Shown here: positions 9,451 to 19,125 of the stretch, one piece after another
How positions within the stretch are numbered: position 1 is the first letter of the stretch
Layout: the number at the start of each line of letters is the position of its first letter
DNA from: Maricaulis sp.
GTDB lineage: Bacteria > Pseudomonadota > Alphaproteobacteria > Caulobacterales > Maricaulaceae
NCBI RefSeq assembly: GCF_017643475.1
Contig: NZ_JAEPNI010000003.1
Location: 1 to 64,000, forward strand
Direction: 5' to 3'
Length of the DNA stretch: 64,000 nt
Translations under genes and position numbers: made by a program
Notes under the pieces: model-generated
Told to the model about the DNA's origin: nothing
Seen by the model: the letters and a program-made list of their open reading frames with translations, nothing else
Database searches by the model: none

Positions 9451-9521
9451 CACGGAGCTCCGGCGGGCGCCTTGTCTGCCGCTCCGGTGTCGTTTGTTTG
9501 CGCAAGCGACTCCGCTCCGTG
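9451..9521 (+). ncRNA. Structured rpsB leader (predicted three-way junction)
   Basis: A perfect 8-bp closing stem pairs 9451-9458 (CACGGAGC) with 9514-9521 (GCTCCGTG). It encloses two hairpins: 9460-9487, closed by CCGG/CCGG, and 9489-9510, a 7-bp stem with one G-U pair and an 8-nt loop. Junction linkers are only 1, 1 and 3 nt. The structure ends 26 nt before the rpsB ATG. In E. coli, S2 represses rpsB-tsf through the rpsB leader; a similar autogenous site here is inferred from position and form only. Confidence 0.5.
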
Positions 9522-9547
9522 GAGGCCAACCGGAAAAGGATACATCG

Positions 9548-10402
9548 ATGGCTCTCCCTGAATTCAGCATGCGCCAGCTGCTCGAAGCTGGTTGTCACTT
9601 CGGACACCAGACCCACCGCTGGAACCCGAAGATGAAAGACTACATCTTCGGCGATCGCGCCAACATCCACATTCTTGACCTGTCCCAGACGGTGCCGCTG
9701 TTGCACCAGGCCCTGGTCAAGGTCCGCGATACTGCTGCCAAGGGTGGCCGTATTCTCTTCGTCGGCACCAAGCGCCAGGCCTCCGACCCGGTTGCCGCGG
9801 CTGCTTCTCGCTGTGCGCAGTACTATATGAACCAGCGCTGGCTCGGCGGTACGCTGACCAACTGGGCCACGATTTCCAACTCCATCGCGCGTCTGCGTGA
9901 GCTGGAAGCCATGTTTGATAGCGAAGGCGGTGTTGACGGCCTGACCAAGAAAGAACAGCTGATGCTCACCCGTGAGCGCGAGAAGCTGGAGCGCTCCCTG
10001 GGCGGTATCAAGGACATGGGCGGTACGCCGGACCTGATGTTCGTGATCGACACCAACAAGGAAGCGATCGCCATCCAGGAAGCCAAGAAGCTGGGCATCC
10101 CGGTCGTTGCTATCGTTGACACCAATTGTGATCCGGACCCGATCGACATGCCGATCCCGGGCAATGATGACGCATCCCGCGCGATCTCGCTGTATTGCGA
10201 CCTGATCGCCGACGCTGTTCTGGACGGTATGGCAGACAGCCAGCTGGCCATGGGCGTTGATCTGGGTGAAGCAGAAGCTCCGGTTGAAGCCATGCTGGCT
10301 GCCGAAGACGCTCCGGCGGAAGAGGCGGCTCCGGCTGCTGAAGCCGCCGAAGAGGCTGCTGCTCCGGAAGCGTCCTCTAAATCTGACAAGACCGAAGCAT
10401 AA
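9548..10402 (+). CDS. rpsB: 30S ribosomal protein S2
   Basis: Small-subunit ribosomal protein at the head-neck interface. The 284-residue protein starts [19 protein letters not shown] and carries the S2 signatures [11 protein letters not shown] and [12 protein letters not shown]. The C-terminal 45 or so residues form an Ala/Glu/Pro-rich acidic tail, as in many alphaproteobacterial S2 proteins. The frame is open back to 9407, but ATG 9548 has the ribosome site AAAAGGA and the conserved N-terminus; the upstream stretch is the structured leader. tsf follows after 37 bp, the universal rpsB-tsf pair. Confidence 0.97.
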   Translation: MALPEFSMRQLLEAGCHFGHQTHRWNPKMKDYIFGDRANIHILDLSQTVPLLHQALVKVRDTAAKGGRILFVGTKRQASDPVAAAASRCAQYYMNQRWLGGTLTNWATISNSIARLRELEAMFDSEGGVDGLTKKEQLMLTREREKLERSLGGIKDMGGTPDLMFVIDTNKEAIAIQEAKKLGIPVVAIVDTNCDPDPIDMPIPGNDDASRAISLYCDLIADAVLDGMADSQLAMGVDLGEAEAPVEAMLAAEDAPAEEAAPAAEAAEEAAAPEASSKSDKTEA

Positions 10403-10439
10403 GCTTCGTTAGCAACTCTATTTATTCCAGGAGAATCCG

Positions 10440-11375
10440 ATGGCCGCGATTACTGCTGCTCTCGTGAAGGAACTTCGCGAAAAAACCGGCGTTGGCATGA
10501 TGGACTGCAAGAAGGCGCTGAACGAGACGGACGGCGATTTCGAAGCCGCTGTTGACTGGCTGCGCAAGAAAGGTCTGTCCAAGGCCGCCAAGAAAGCTGA
10601 CCGCGTTGCTGCGGAAGGCCTGGTTGCCGTAGCGACCGATGGTGCCAATGGCGCTGTTGTAGAGGTCAACTCTGAAACCGATTTCGTTGCCCGCAACGAA
10701 AAGTTCCAGGCTGCTGTTGCCGAGATCGCCAAGCTGGCCCTGACCACCGACGCGACAGTCGAAGCGCTCAACGCTGCGACCCTGCCGTCCGGTGAAACGG
10801 TTGAAGCGACACTGACGAACCTGATCGCCACGATCGGTGAGAACATGTCCCTGCGCCGCGTCTTCAAGCTGGACGCCGGAACGGGTGTTGTTTCCTCCTA
10901 CGTGCACAATGCTGCTGCTGACGGCATGGGCGCGCTGGGCGTTATCGTTGCGCTCAAGTCCGAAGGCGATGCCGGCAAGCTGGCCGAGCTGGGCCGCAAG
11001 ATCGCCATGCACGTCGCTGCCGGTTCCCCGGCTGTTGCCGTTGCCGTTGATACCGATGGTGTCGACAGCGCGATCGCTGACAAGGAACGCGAAGTGTTCG
11101 CTGACCAGGCACGTCAGTCCGGCAAGCCGGAGCAGATCGTCGAGAAAATGGTCGAAGGCCGTATGCGCAAATTCTACGAAGAAGTTGTGCTGCTGAAACA
11201 ATCCTTCGTCATGGACCCGGACAACACGATTGAACAGGTTCTGGCCAACGCTTCCAAAGAACTGGGCACGCCGGTTGAGATCGTTGGCTTCCAGCGCGTC
11301 GCCCTGGGCGAAGGCGTTGAGAAGAAAGAAGAAGACTTCGCCGCTGAAGTTGCTGCTGCAACTGGCCAGGCCTAA
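10440..11375 (+). CDS. tsf: Elongation factor Ts
   Basis: Nucleotide exchange factor that releases GDP from EF-Tu. The 311-residue protein begins with the UBA-like domain ([19 protein letters not shown]). The core follows, with TDFVARN near residue 81 contacting EF-Tu. Two dimerisation subdomains are present. The ribosome site CAGGAGAATCCG sits just before ATG 10440. A strong terminator hairpin follows the stop by 13 bp, so much rpsB-tsf mRNA probably ends here. Confidence 0.97.
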   Translation: MAAITAALVKELREKTGVGMMDCKKALNETDGDFEAAVDWLRKKGLSKAAKKADRVAAEGLVAVATDGANGAVVEVNSETDFVARNEKFQAAVAEIAKLALTTDATVEALNAATLPSGETVEATLTNLIATIGENMSLRRVFKLDAGTGVVSSYVHNAAADGMGALGVIVALKSEGDAGKLAELGRKIAMHVAAGSPAVAVAVDTDGVDSAIADKEREVFADQARQSGKPEQIVEKMVEGRMRKFYEEVVLLKQSFVMDPDNTIEQVLANASKELGTPVEIVGFQRVALGEGVEKKEEDFAAEVAAATGQA

Positions 11376-11388
11376 GTCAAAAACAGCC

Positions 11389-11420
11389 AGCGCCGGAGCT
11401 TTTCAGCTCCGGCGCTTTCT
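11389..11420 (+). terminator. Terminator after tsf
   Basis: A perfect 12-bp stem (11389-11400 with 11405-11416) has the tetraloop TTTC and a short T-rich tail (TTTCT). The tail is weak, so partial readthrough into pyrH, whose start is only about 15 bp on, is likely. Confidence 0.8.
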
Positions 11421-11435
11421 GTATGCTGCCAGACC

Positions 11436-12209
11436 GTGACCGACTCAGCTTCCTCCACGCCATCAGGCGCCAGCAATCCGCCGCAATTCCGGCGGGTTCT
11501 TCTTAAGGTTTCCGGTGAAGCCCTCATGGGCCGCCAACAATTTGGTATCGACCTGGAAACCGCCAATCGTATCGCGCAAGAAGTCAAACAGGCCGTCGAA
11601 GGCGGCACCGAGATGTGCCTCGTCATCGGCGGCGGCAATATCTTTCGGGGATTGTCTGGCGCCGCCAAGGGCATGGACCGCACCGCTGCCGATTATATGG
11701 GCATGCTGGCGACGGTGATGAATGCCTTGGCCATGCAAACCGCTCTTGAAAGCATTGGTGTTCAGACCCGTGTGCAGTCGGCCATACCGATGACCACTGT
11801 GTGCGAACCCTATATCCGTCGCCGCGCCACGCGGCACATGGAAAAGGGGCGTGTTGTCATCTTTGCTGCCGGGACCGGAAACCCGTTTTTCACTACCGAC
11901 ACGGCTGCTGCGTTGCGCGCCGCCGAGATGGGCTGTGATGCTCTGTTCAAGGGCACCCAGGTCGACGGTGTCTATACGGATGACCCGAGGACGAATTCGG
12001 ACGCGGAACGTTATGATAAACTCGATTACCTCGATGTCCTGACCCGCGACTTGCGCGTGATGGATGCCTCGGCCGTGACGCTGATGCGCGAAAACCGTAT
12101 TCCGATCGTGGTGTTCAGCATCCATGAACAGGGCGGCCTGGCCAAGGTTCTGGCCGGTGAGGGTGTGTGTACGACTATCGGCAAGGTGCGTTCGCAAGAA
12201 ACCGCCTGA
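11436..12209 (+). CDS. pyrH: Uridylate kinase
   Basis: Phosphorylates UMP to UDP, the committed step to UTP and CTP. The protein has 257 residues from GTG 11436, with a polar Ser/Pro-rich extension of about 18 residues before the conserved core ([14 protein letters not shown]). GGGNIFRG binds phosphate, and [17 protein letters not shown] and [14 protein letters not shown] are amino-acid-kinase family motifs. The GTG start is the only sensible one before the core, but it has no good ribosome site and lies just behind the tsf terminator. Expression therefore depends on readthrough or a promoter inside tsf. frr follows 26 bp later. Confidence 0.95.
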   Translation: MTDSASSTPSGASNPPQFRRVLLKVSGEALMGRQQFGIDLETANRIAQEVKQAVEGGTEMCLVIGGGNIFRGLSGAAKGMDRTAADYMGMLATVMNALAMQTALESIGVQTRVQSAIPMTTVCEPYIRRRATRHMEKGRVVIFAAGTGNPFFTTDTAAALRAAEMGCDALFKGTQVDGVYTDDPRTNSDAERYDKLDYLDVLTRDLRVMDASAVTLMRENRIPIVVFSIHEQGGLAKVLAGEGVCTTIGKVRSQETA

Positions 12210-12235
12210 CCGCAACAGAATAAGGGGAGAGACCC

Positions 12236-12793
12236 ATGAGCGATTATGACGAGGACGATCTGAAACGCCGCATGGAAGGCGCGATCGATTCGCTGCGCAA
12301 GGAGTTTGCCGGTCTGAGAACGGGACGCGCCAGCGCCAATCTGCTCGACCCGATCAAGGTTGAAGCCTATGGCACGCCGACCCCGATCAACCAGGTTGGC
12401 ACGGTCTCCGTTCCGGAGCCGCGCATGATTTCGGTTCAGATCTGGGACAAGGACATGGTGGGCGCTGTCGACAAGGCGATCCGTAATTCCCAGCTTGGTC
12501 TTAACCCGGTTGTTGAAGGTCAGCTTCTGCGGATTCCGATCCCGCCGCTCAACGAGGAGCGTCGCGCCGAGCTGGCCAAGCTGGCCGGTAGCTATGCTGA
12601 GAACGCCCGCGTTGCTGTGCGCAATGTACGCCGCGACGGCATGGATGGTCTGAAAAAGCTGGAAAAGGATGGCACGCTGTCCGAGGACGAACACAAGTCC
12701 TTTGCCGACGACGTCCAGAAACTGACGGATGACGCGATCAAGAAGATCGACGAAAACCTGAAGACCAAACAAGAAGAAATCATGCAGGTCTGA
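12236..12793 (+). CDS. frr: Ribosome recycling factor
   Basis: Splits post-termination ribosomes with EF-G. The 185-residue length is typical. [20 protein letters not shown] near residues 28-47 and [11 protein letters not shown] near 100 are conserved RRF segments. The protein folds as a three-helix bundle plus a small beta domain. ATG 12236 follows AAGGGGAGAGACCC, a strong ribosome site. It sits in the pyrH-frr-uppS-cdsA order, which is widespread in bacteria. Confidence 0.97.
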   Translation: MSDYDEDDLKRRMEGAIDSLRKEFAGLRTGRASANLLDPIKVEAYGTPTPINQVGTVSVPEPRMISVQIWDKDMVGAVDKAIRNSQLGLNPVVEGQLLRIPIPPLNEERRAELAKLAGSYAENARVAVRNVRRDGMDGLKKLEKDGTLSEDEHKSFADDVQKLTDDAIKKIDENLKTKQEEIMQV

Positions 12794-12817
12794 CGACCTG
12801 AGCGAGGCGACACTTCT

Positions 12818-13555
12818 ATGAGCGAGACCGCATCGGACAAAACGAGCGTTCCGCAGCATGTCGCCATCATCATGGATGGGAATGGCCGCTGGGCGCAGCA
12901 GCGCGGCCGGCCCCGTACTTTCGGTCATTCCAAGGGTGTTGAGGCTGTCCGCCGGGTCGTTGAAGCCGCCGGAGACATGGGGATTCACACCCTGACCCTG
13001 TTCAGCTTTTCAACCGAGAACTGGAACCGTCCCGCCGATGAGGTCGGGGCGTTGTTCGAGTTGATGAAACGCTATGTTGCCGCGGACCTGAAATCGCTCA
13101 AACAGCGTGGTGTGCGTATTCGCATCATCGGTCGGCGGGAGGACTTGCGGGAGGACCTGGCGGAGATTGTGGGCCAGGCCGAGGCCGAAACCGCCAGCAA
13201 TACCGATTTCAACCTCAATATCGCATTCAATTATGGGGGCCGGGACGAGATCCTGCGTGCGGCACAAAACCTGGCGCGCGCTATCCACGCCGGTGATCTA
13301 AGCGTTGACGCGATCGATGAGGGCCGTTTTTCCGGAGCTCTTGATACGGCGGGGCTGCCCGATGTGGATCTGATGATCCGCACGAGCGGTGAACAGCGCA
13401 TTTCCAACTTCCTGCTCTGGCAGGCCGCTTATGCGGAGTTCCACTTCACCGATGTGTTGTGGCCCGATTTCGACGAGGCCGAGCTGGCTCGAGCGCTGGA
13501 GGCCTTCAAGAACCGCGACCGGCGTTATGGAGGCGTTGATGCCGGAGCGGCATGA
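12818..13555 (+). CDS. uppS: Undecaprenyl diphosphate synthase
   Basis: Cis-prenyltransferase that makes the C55 lipid carrier for peptidoglycan and O-antigen. In 245 residues, IIMDGNGRWAQQRG holds the catalytic aspartate and substrate-binding residues. LFSFSTENWNRP follows, and RTSGEQRISNFLLWQ is the C-terminal diphosphate site. The start at 12818 is preceded by GAGCGAGGCGAC. The last 17 bp overlap the cdsA start, suggesting translational coupling. Confidence 0.96.
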   Translation: MSETASDKTSVPQHVAIIMDGNGRWAQQRGRPRTFGHSKGVEAVRRVVEAAGDMGIHTLTLFSFSTENWNRPADEVGALFELMKRYVAADLKSLKQRGVRIRIIGRREDLREDLAEIVGQAEAETASNTDFNLNIAFNYGGRDEILRAAQNLARAIHAGDLSVDAIDEGRFSGALDTAGLPDVDLMIRTSGEQRISNFLLWQAAYAEFHFTDVLWPDFDEAELARALEAFKNRDRRYGGVDAGAA

Positions 13556-14339
13556 TCCGGTCTTCAAGCGCCGTCTGGTCTCCGCCCTCATTCTCGGTCC
13601 TCTGGCAGTTTTCCTGCTCTGGATGGGTGGATTGTTCTTCACCGCTTGGGTGGCGGCTTTTGCAGCCGCCATGGCGTGGGAATGGATCCAGATGTCCGAC
13701 GAGGACGCGCCGCCTGTTGCCTATGCAATCGCCTGCGCAACCGCATCTGGCGCCGTTTTGCTGGCTGGACAGACAAGCATTCAGGAAGCGCTCGTGTGGG
13801 GCGCGCTGGGAACGGCTGCATCCGGCGCCGAGCGTTGGCGTCGTGGCTGGTCGATCGAGGTGCTCGGCATTCTTTATGTCTCGCTGAGCGCTGGTCTTCT
13901 GGCGGCTATGCGCGCCGAGGGCGGGCACGGACTTGAGGCCGTGATCCTGTTATTCGCGATCGTGTGGGCGGCGGATAGTTTCGCCTATCTGGTCGGAACC
14001 TGGATTGGTGGCCCCAAGCTTCTGCCCCAGGCCAGTCCGAACAAGACCTGGTCGGGTTTGTTGGCCGGTGTGACGGCTGGCGGCGCGGCTGGATACGCAG
14101 TCGGACTGCTGTTCGGTCTGTCCACCGAGGGGGTGATCCTCTTCTCGGTCCTGGTCGCCTTTGCCTCTGTTGGCGGGGATCTGGCGATGTCACTGTTCAA
14201 AAGATCCTTCGGCGTGAAGGATTCAGGTACACTCATCCCCGGACACGGGGGTGTTCTTGATCGCGTGGATGCGCTGATGCTGGCCGTCGTGACGGCTGTG
14301 ATCGCGTCACGTTTCATCGATCTTGGCTGGTCGGCATAA
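13539..14339 (+). CDS. cdsA: Phosphatidate cytidylyltransferase
   Basis: Makes CDP-diacylglycerol from phosphatidate and CTP at the inner membrane. The 266-residue protein has about seven to eight hydrophobic segments. The C-terminal CDS signature is KDSGTLIPGHGGVLDRVDAL, with the catalytic acidic residues. The frame is open much further upstream inside uppS. ATG 13539 has the ribosome site TGGAGG and gives the normal length; an in-frame ATG a few codons upstream is possible. It overlaps uppS by 17 bp and the dxr start by one base. Confidence 0.94.
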   Translation: MPERHDPVFKRRLVSALILGPLAVFLLWMGGLFFTAWVAAFAAAMAWEWIQMSDEDAPPVAYAIACATASGAVLLAGQTSIQEALVWGALGTAASGAERWRRGWSIEVLGILYVSLSAGLLAAMRAEGGHGLEAVILLFAIVWAADSFAYLVGTWIGGPKLLPQASPNKTWSGLLAGVTAGGAAGYAVGLLFGLSTEGVILFSVLVAFASVGGDLAMSLFKRSFGVKDSGTLIPGHGGVLDRVDALMLAVVTAVIASRFIDLGWSA

Positions 14340-15523
14340 TGGCAAAGACAAGAAAAATCAGTGTGCTCGGGGCGACGGGTTCGGTTGGTGCAGCCACGCT
14401 GGACCTGATCGAGCGTGCTCCGGCCGGGGCGTTTGAACTCGCCGCGCTGACGGCGCATACCAATGTGGACGAGCTTATCCGCCTGGCCCTCAAATTCCGC
14501 CCAGAAATGGTAGCACTGGCCGATTCCAGCGGCGAAGCGAAACTGCGGGATGCGCTGGACGGACTCGGGATCGCGATTGCCTGCGGTGAAGGCGCTGTTG
14601 TTGAAGCCGCACGACGTCCGGCGGACTGGACGATGGCAGCAATCGTGGGGGCAGCGGGTCTGCGGCCGACGCTGGAAGCTCTGAAACAGGGAAATGCGCT
14701 GGCCTTTGCCAACAAGGAGTGCCTGGTCTGTGCCGGCGGGCTTTTCATGCAGGCCGCGACCAAGGCAGGGACCGAGCTGCTTCCGGTTGATTCCGAACAC
14801 AACGCCATCTTCCAGGTTTTCGACAATCGGCAGAAAAAGCAGATCGACAAGATCACCCTGACCGCGTCCGGAGGACCGTTCCGGACCTGGACGTCTCAGC
14901 AGATGGACAACGCACGCCGCGCTGATGCGCTGGCGCACCCAACCTGGGAGATGGGCGCGAAGATCACGATCGATAGCGCCACCATGATGAACAAGGGACT
15001 CGAGATCATCGAGGCATGCTGGCTGTTTGACCTGCCCGAAACCCGCGTCGATGTGGCTGTTCATCCGCAGTCCATCGTCCACGGGTTAGTGCATTATGCA
15101 GATGGCAGTGTGCTGGCGCAGATGGGATCGCCGGACATGCGGACGCCGATCGCAAACGCATTGTCCTGGCCGCAACGCATGCAGGCGCCGGTCAAACCCC
15201 TGGACCTGTGTGCCATTTCGAGGCTGGATTTCGAGGCGCCGGATCTCGCGCGTTTTCCTGCCATGCGTCTGGCGCGCGAGGCGGTCGGGCAGGGTGGGAT
15301 TTTACCGGCAGTGCTTAATGCTGCCAATGAAATAGCTGTCGACGCCTTCCTGGCCGAACGGATCGGTTTCCTGGACATTGCCGGGACGGTCGAGAATGTG
15401 ATGGAAGCCGCACTGGGTGATGCGGACATGCCGCAACAGCTGTCGTCATTTGACGATGTTTATGCGATCGATCATCGTGCCCGGGAATTGGCACGCGACT
15501 TGATTGCTGTTGCCGCAGCATAA
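14339..15523 (+). CDS. dxr: 1-deoxy-D-xylulose 5-phosphate reductoisomerase
   Basis: Second enzyme of the MEP isoprenoid pathway; converts DXP to MEP with NADPH. In 394 residues, VLGATGSVGAATLDLI at the N-terminus binds NADPH. NKECLVCAG, PVDSEHNAIFQ (metal and substrate residues) and HPTWEMGAKITIDSATM are family hallmarks. The start overlaps the cdsA stop (TAATG). The gene stands next to uppS, which uses the pathway's products. Confidence 0.97.
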   Translation: MAKTRKISVLGATGSVGAATLDLIERAPAGAFELAALTAHTNVDELIRLALKFRPEMVALADSSGEAKLRDALDGLGIAIACGEGAVVEAARRPADWTMAAIVGAAGLRPTLEALKQGNALAFANKECLVCAGGLFMQAATKAGTELLPVDSEHNAIFQVFDNRQKKQIDKITLTASGGPFRTWTSQQMDNARRADALAHPTWEMGAKITIDSATMMNKGLEIIEACWLFDLPETRVDVAVHPQSIVHGLVHYADGSVLAQMGSPDMRTPIANALSWPQRMQAPVKPLDLCAISRLDFEAPDLARFPAMRLAREAVGQGGILPAVLNAANEIAVDAFLAERIGFLDIAGTVENVMEAALGDADMPQQLSSFDDVYAIDHRARELARDLIAVAAA

Positions 15524-15541
15524 CAGAATACGGATCGTTTC

Positions 15542-16735
15542 ATGAGTGCCATTGCGGGTCTCCTGCTAGGAACATTCTCCTTTATCTTCCTGATCTCCCT
15601 GGTCGTGGTTATCCACGAGCTCGGCCATTATTGGGCGGGGCGGATGTGTGGGGTTCACGCCGAGGCCTTTTCCATGGGATTTGGCCCGACACTCTGGTCA
15701 CGCCGGGACAAGAACGGCACTGTCTGGCGCATCGCGGCTTTCCCGCTGGGTGGATATGTGAAGTTTCTCGGCGATGCCGGTGCTGCGAGCGAGCCCGATG
15801 CCGACAAGCTGGCAGAATTGCGCGAACGCATGGGGCCTGCCGCCGACCAGTGTTACCACTTCAAGCCGATCTGGGCGCGCAGTTTCATTACCGCCGCTGG
15901 CCCGATCGCGAACTTCATTCTCGCGATCGTCATTTTTGCCGTGCTGGCATTGAGTATTGGCGGCCCTCAATATCAGCCGGCTGTGGTTGGCTCGGTTGCG
16001 GAGGGATCTGCCGCTGAAGAGGCTGGATTCCTTGAAGGGGATGAAATTCTTGCGATTAATGGCAGTGATATCCACAGTTTTCAGGAAATCATTACGGAAG
16101 TGATCTGGCGCCCGGGGCAGGAGATCACTTTTGACGTTTCCAGGGGCGAACAGCAGGTCACCCTGTTCGCAACGCCTCGCGCAACCGAGGTCGAGGACGA
16201 GTTTGGCGGAACACGCACATTCGGCCAGCTTGGCATTGGTAATGTCCCACAGCTGATCCGGCGTGATGAGTACGCGATCTCACCGGGTGGTATCGTCTCG
16301 GCGATCGGGCATGGTGCGGATCGCACCTGGGATGCCGTCTCGATGACCGGCCGCTATGTCGGACACATAGTAACCGGTCGCGCATCGACAGATCTGCTGA
16401 ACGGTCCTCTGGGAATCGCGGAAGCGGCAGGGCAGACCGCTCAGCGTAGCGTCGAGGCCGGACGGACTCCGCTGGAAAGCACGTTATTGCTGTTTATTAA
16501 CCTCATTCAGCTGGCCGGGTATCTGTCCGTCGGACTGGGATTGGTGAACTTATTGCCGATACCGATCCTCGACGGCGGGCATCTTGTGTATTACGCATAT
16601 GAGGCAGTGGCGCGTCGTCCGCTGAGCATGAAGGCACAGGCCATCGGTTTTCGATTGGGGCTTGTCTTTGTGCTCATGATGATGCTTTTAGCCACCTGGA
16701 ACGATATTAACTACAAGCTCAGTCAATTCTTCTGA
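15542..16735 (+). CDS. rseP: RIP metalloprotease RseP
   Basis: Site-2 intramembrane protease that cleaves anti-sigma factors and signal-peptide remnants in the inner membrane. In 397 residues, IHELGHYWAG near 24-33 is the zinc HExxH motif in the first membrane helix. A single clear PDZ domain (GSVAEGSAAEEAGFLEGDEI) lies near 148-167. NLLPIPILDGGHL near 335 carries the third zinc ligand. The gene sits directly before bamA, the usual rseP-bamA order. A short T-rich gap separates it from bamA. Confidence 0.95.
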   Translation: MSAIAGLLLGTFSFIFLISLVVVIHELGHYWAGRMCGVHAEAFSMGFGPTLWSRRDKNGTVWRIAAFPLGGYVKFLGDAGAASEPDADKLAELRERMGPAADQCYHFKPIWARSFITAAGPIANFILAIVIFAVLALSIGGPQYQPAVVGSVAEGSAAEEAGFLEGDEILAINGSDIHSFQEIITEVIWRPGQEITFDVSRGEQQVTLFATPRATEVEDEFGGTRTFGQLGIGNVPQLIRRDEYAISPGGIVSAIGHGADRTWDAVSMTGRYVGHIVTGRASTDLLNGPLGIAEAAGQTAQRSVEAGRTPLESTLLLFINLIQLAGYLSVGLGLVNLLPIPILDGGHLVYYAYEAVARRPLSMKAQAIGFRLGLVFVLMMMLLATWNDINYKLSQFF

Positions 16736-16761
16736 TTGAGCGGAGAGAACGGCGATCTTCC

Positions 16762-19122
16762 ATGGCGAGTGTTTTGCGTGTGCTCTTTGCAGCCCTGATG
16801 ACCTTTAGCCTCGGCGCAGTTGCGTCGGCGCAGGCTCAACCGGCACAAGGGGAGGCGGCGGCTGTCCAAGCACCCGCTCGCCCAGTTGTCCGGCAGATCC
16901 TGGTAGAAGGCAATCAGCGCGTCGAAGCTGACACGGTTTTGTCCTATCTGCTGATTCAGCCGGGCCAGTATGCGGATCCGCGCTCGATCAACCTCTCCAT
17001 CCAGACGCTGTTTGCGACGGGCCTCTTCTCTGATGTTCAGATCGAAGATGGCGGCGAGATCGTTACCATTCGTGTCCAGGAAAACCCGATCATCAACCGC
17101 GTGGTGCTGGAAGGTAACCGCGCCATGGATGACGACAAAATCACGGACGAAATCCAGGCTCAGCCCCGCGCGATTTTCACACGCGCACGGGTCCAGAGTG
17201 ATGTCCAGCGTATCATCGAGGTCTATCGCCGCTCTGGTCGCTTTGCGGCGTCCGTGACACCCCAGATTATCGAGCTGCCGCAGAACCGTGTGGATCTGAT
17301 CTTCGAGATCTCTGAGGGGCCGGTTACCGGCGTTCGCCGCATCAATTTCATCGGCAATGAGAGTTTCTCGGATCGTCGTCTTCGTCGTGAACTGGTGACA
17401 GAGGAATCGCGTTGGTGGCGGTTCTTCAGCTCCAATGACAATTACGACCCGGATCGCCTGGAATATGACCGCGAACTGCTGCGCCAATTCTATCAGAATC
17501 AGGGTTATGCGAATTTCCGTGTGCTCAGCGCCGTTGCCGAACTGACGCCGGATCAGGAGAGCTTCTACATCACGATCACGATCGATGAGGGCGAAGTATA
17601 CAGTTTCGGCGAGGTCACAGTGACCAGCGCTATCGAGGACCTGAACGAGGAATATCTCGAGGCAATCGTACCCACCCGCGAGGGGGCGACCTATCAAGGC
17701 CAGCTCATTGAAGATGCAATCGACACGGTGACATTCGCTGCGGGTGCGTCTGGCTATGCCTTCGTCAACGTGCGTCCGATCACGCGTCGCAACCGCGAAA
17801 CGCGGACTGTTGATGTGGAATATGTCATCGACGAGGGCCCGCGGGTCTATATCGAGCGCATCGACATCGTGAACAACACGCGGACGCTCGACCGGGTGAT
17901 CCGTCGCGAGCTGGACATTGTCGAGGGTGATGCCTTCAACCGCGTCCTGATCGATCGTTCCCGCAATAATATCCGTCGTCTTGGTTTCTTTGAGGAAGTC
18001 GAAATCACGGAAACGCCGGGCTCGACACCGGACCGTGCGCGCCTGCAGGTCGATGTGTCGGAACAGCCGACCGGCGAACTGGCCTTCGGTGCCGGTTTCT
18101 CATCCACCGATGCTTTCCTGGTGGACCTCTCAATCTCGGAGCGAAATCTGCGCGGTCGGGGCCAGTTCCTTCGCTTGCGGATTTCGGCGAGCTCGCGCCG
18201 CGAGACGATCGATATTCGCTTCACAGAACCGCGATTCATGGATCGCAATCTGGCCGCTGGTTTTGACCTCTTCCGCGTGAACTCAGATTTCCTCAGCGAA
18301 GCCTCGTTCCAGACGGAATCGACAGGTGGCAGTATTCGTCTTGGCTTCCCAGTCACGCGGCAGACCAATCTGCAACTGCGCTATACCCTGCGAAACGATA
18401 ATGTCATTGTCTTCAGCAGCGCGTCACAGGCGCTGCGAAACCAGGCCGGATCGCGTACAACCTCTGTTGTGGGCTACACTTTCCAGTGGTCGCGCCTGAA
18501 TGATCCGGTCGAACCGAGTGACGGTTTCCGTTTCGTTTTGAACCAGGACCTCGCCGGATTTGGCGGCGATGTGCGCTATCTGCGCACCGAGATCCAGTCG
18601 GCTTACTATCACGAGATCTTCCGCGGCTGGGTTGCGAGCTTCACGGGTAATGCCGGTTTCGCAGTCGGCTGGGGCGGTGATGGTATCCGCATCAACGACC
18701 GTTTCTTCAAGGGTGGCAACTCTTTCCGCGGGTTTGACGTCGGTGGTCTCGGTCCGCGCACAGTGCAGCGTGATACGTCGACAGGCGAGCTGGTCCGGGG
18801 CGACTCTCTGGGTGGCAGGCTTTATGCAATTGGTGCCGTTGAGCTGACGCTGCCAAGTTTCCTGCCAGAGCAATACGGTATCCGGGGCGCGTTGTTCACT
18901 GAATTCGGTACGCTGGGCATGCTCGACTCCGCGGACCAGATAGACGAGGGTACGTCAACGATCTTCACAGTCGATGATTTGGCGCTGCGGGCGTCAGCCG
19001 GTCTGAGTGTCTTCTGGGACTCTCCGTTCGGCCCGGTCCGTTTCGACTTTGCAGAGGCATTTATGGCGGAAGAATACGACCGTACGGAGTTCTTCCGCTT
19101 CAGTACAAGAACAGGGTTCTAG
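16762..19122 (+). CDS. bamA: Outer-membrane assembly factor BamA
   Basis: Central Omp85 component of the BAM complex that folds beta-barrel proteins into the outer membrane. The 786-residue precursor has a signal peptide (about 1-24, cut after ASAQA). Five POTRA domains cover about 35-430: the first reads RQILVEGNQRVEADTV, the last includes RSRNNIRRLGFFEEVEI. A 16-strand barrel follows. The C-terminal residue is Phe (STRTGF), as expected for a barrel substrate of BAM. ompH/skp follows after three bases. Confidence 0.97.
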   Translation: MASVLRVLFAALMTFSLGAVASAQAQPAQGEAAAVQAPARPVVRQILVEGNQRVEADTVLSYLLIQPGQYADPRSINLSIQTLFATGLFSDVQIEDGGEIVTIRVQENPIINRVVLEGNRAMDDDKITDEIQAQPRAIFTRARVQSDVQRIIEVYRRSGRFAASVTPQIIELPQNRVDLIFEISEGPVTGVRRINFIGNESFSDRRLRRELVTEESRWWRFFSSNDNYDPDRLEYDRELLRQFYQNQGYANFRVLSAVAELTPDQESFYITITIDEGEVYSFGEVTVTSAIEDLNEEYLEAIVPTREGATYQGQLIEDAIDTVTFAAGASGYAFVNVRPITRRNRETRTVDVEYVIDEGPRVYIERIDIVNNTRTLDRVIRRELDIVEGDAFNRVLIDRSRNNIRRLGFFEEVEITETPGSTPDRARLQVDVSEQPTGELAFGAGFSSTDAFLVDLSISERNLRGRGQFLRLRISASSRRETIDIRFTEPRFMDRNLAAGFDLFRVNSDFLSEASFQTESTGGSIRLGFPVTRQTNLQLRYTLRNDNVIVFSSASQALRNQAGSRTTSVVGYTFQWSRLNDPVEPSDGFRFVLNQDLAGFGGDVRYLRTEIQSAYYHEIFRGWVASFTGNAGFAVGWGGDGIRINDRFFKGGNSFRGFDVGGLGPRTVQRDTSTGELVRGDSLGGRLYAIGAVELTLPSFLPEQYGIRGALFTEFGTLGMLDSADQIDEGTSTIFTVDDLALRASAGLSVFWDSPFGPVRFDFAEAFMAEEYDRTEFFRFSTRTGF

Positions 19123-19125
19123 GTT

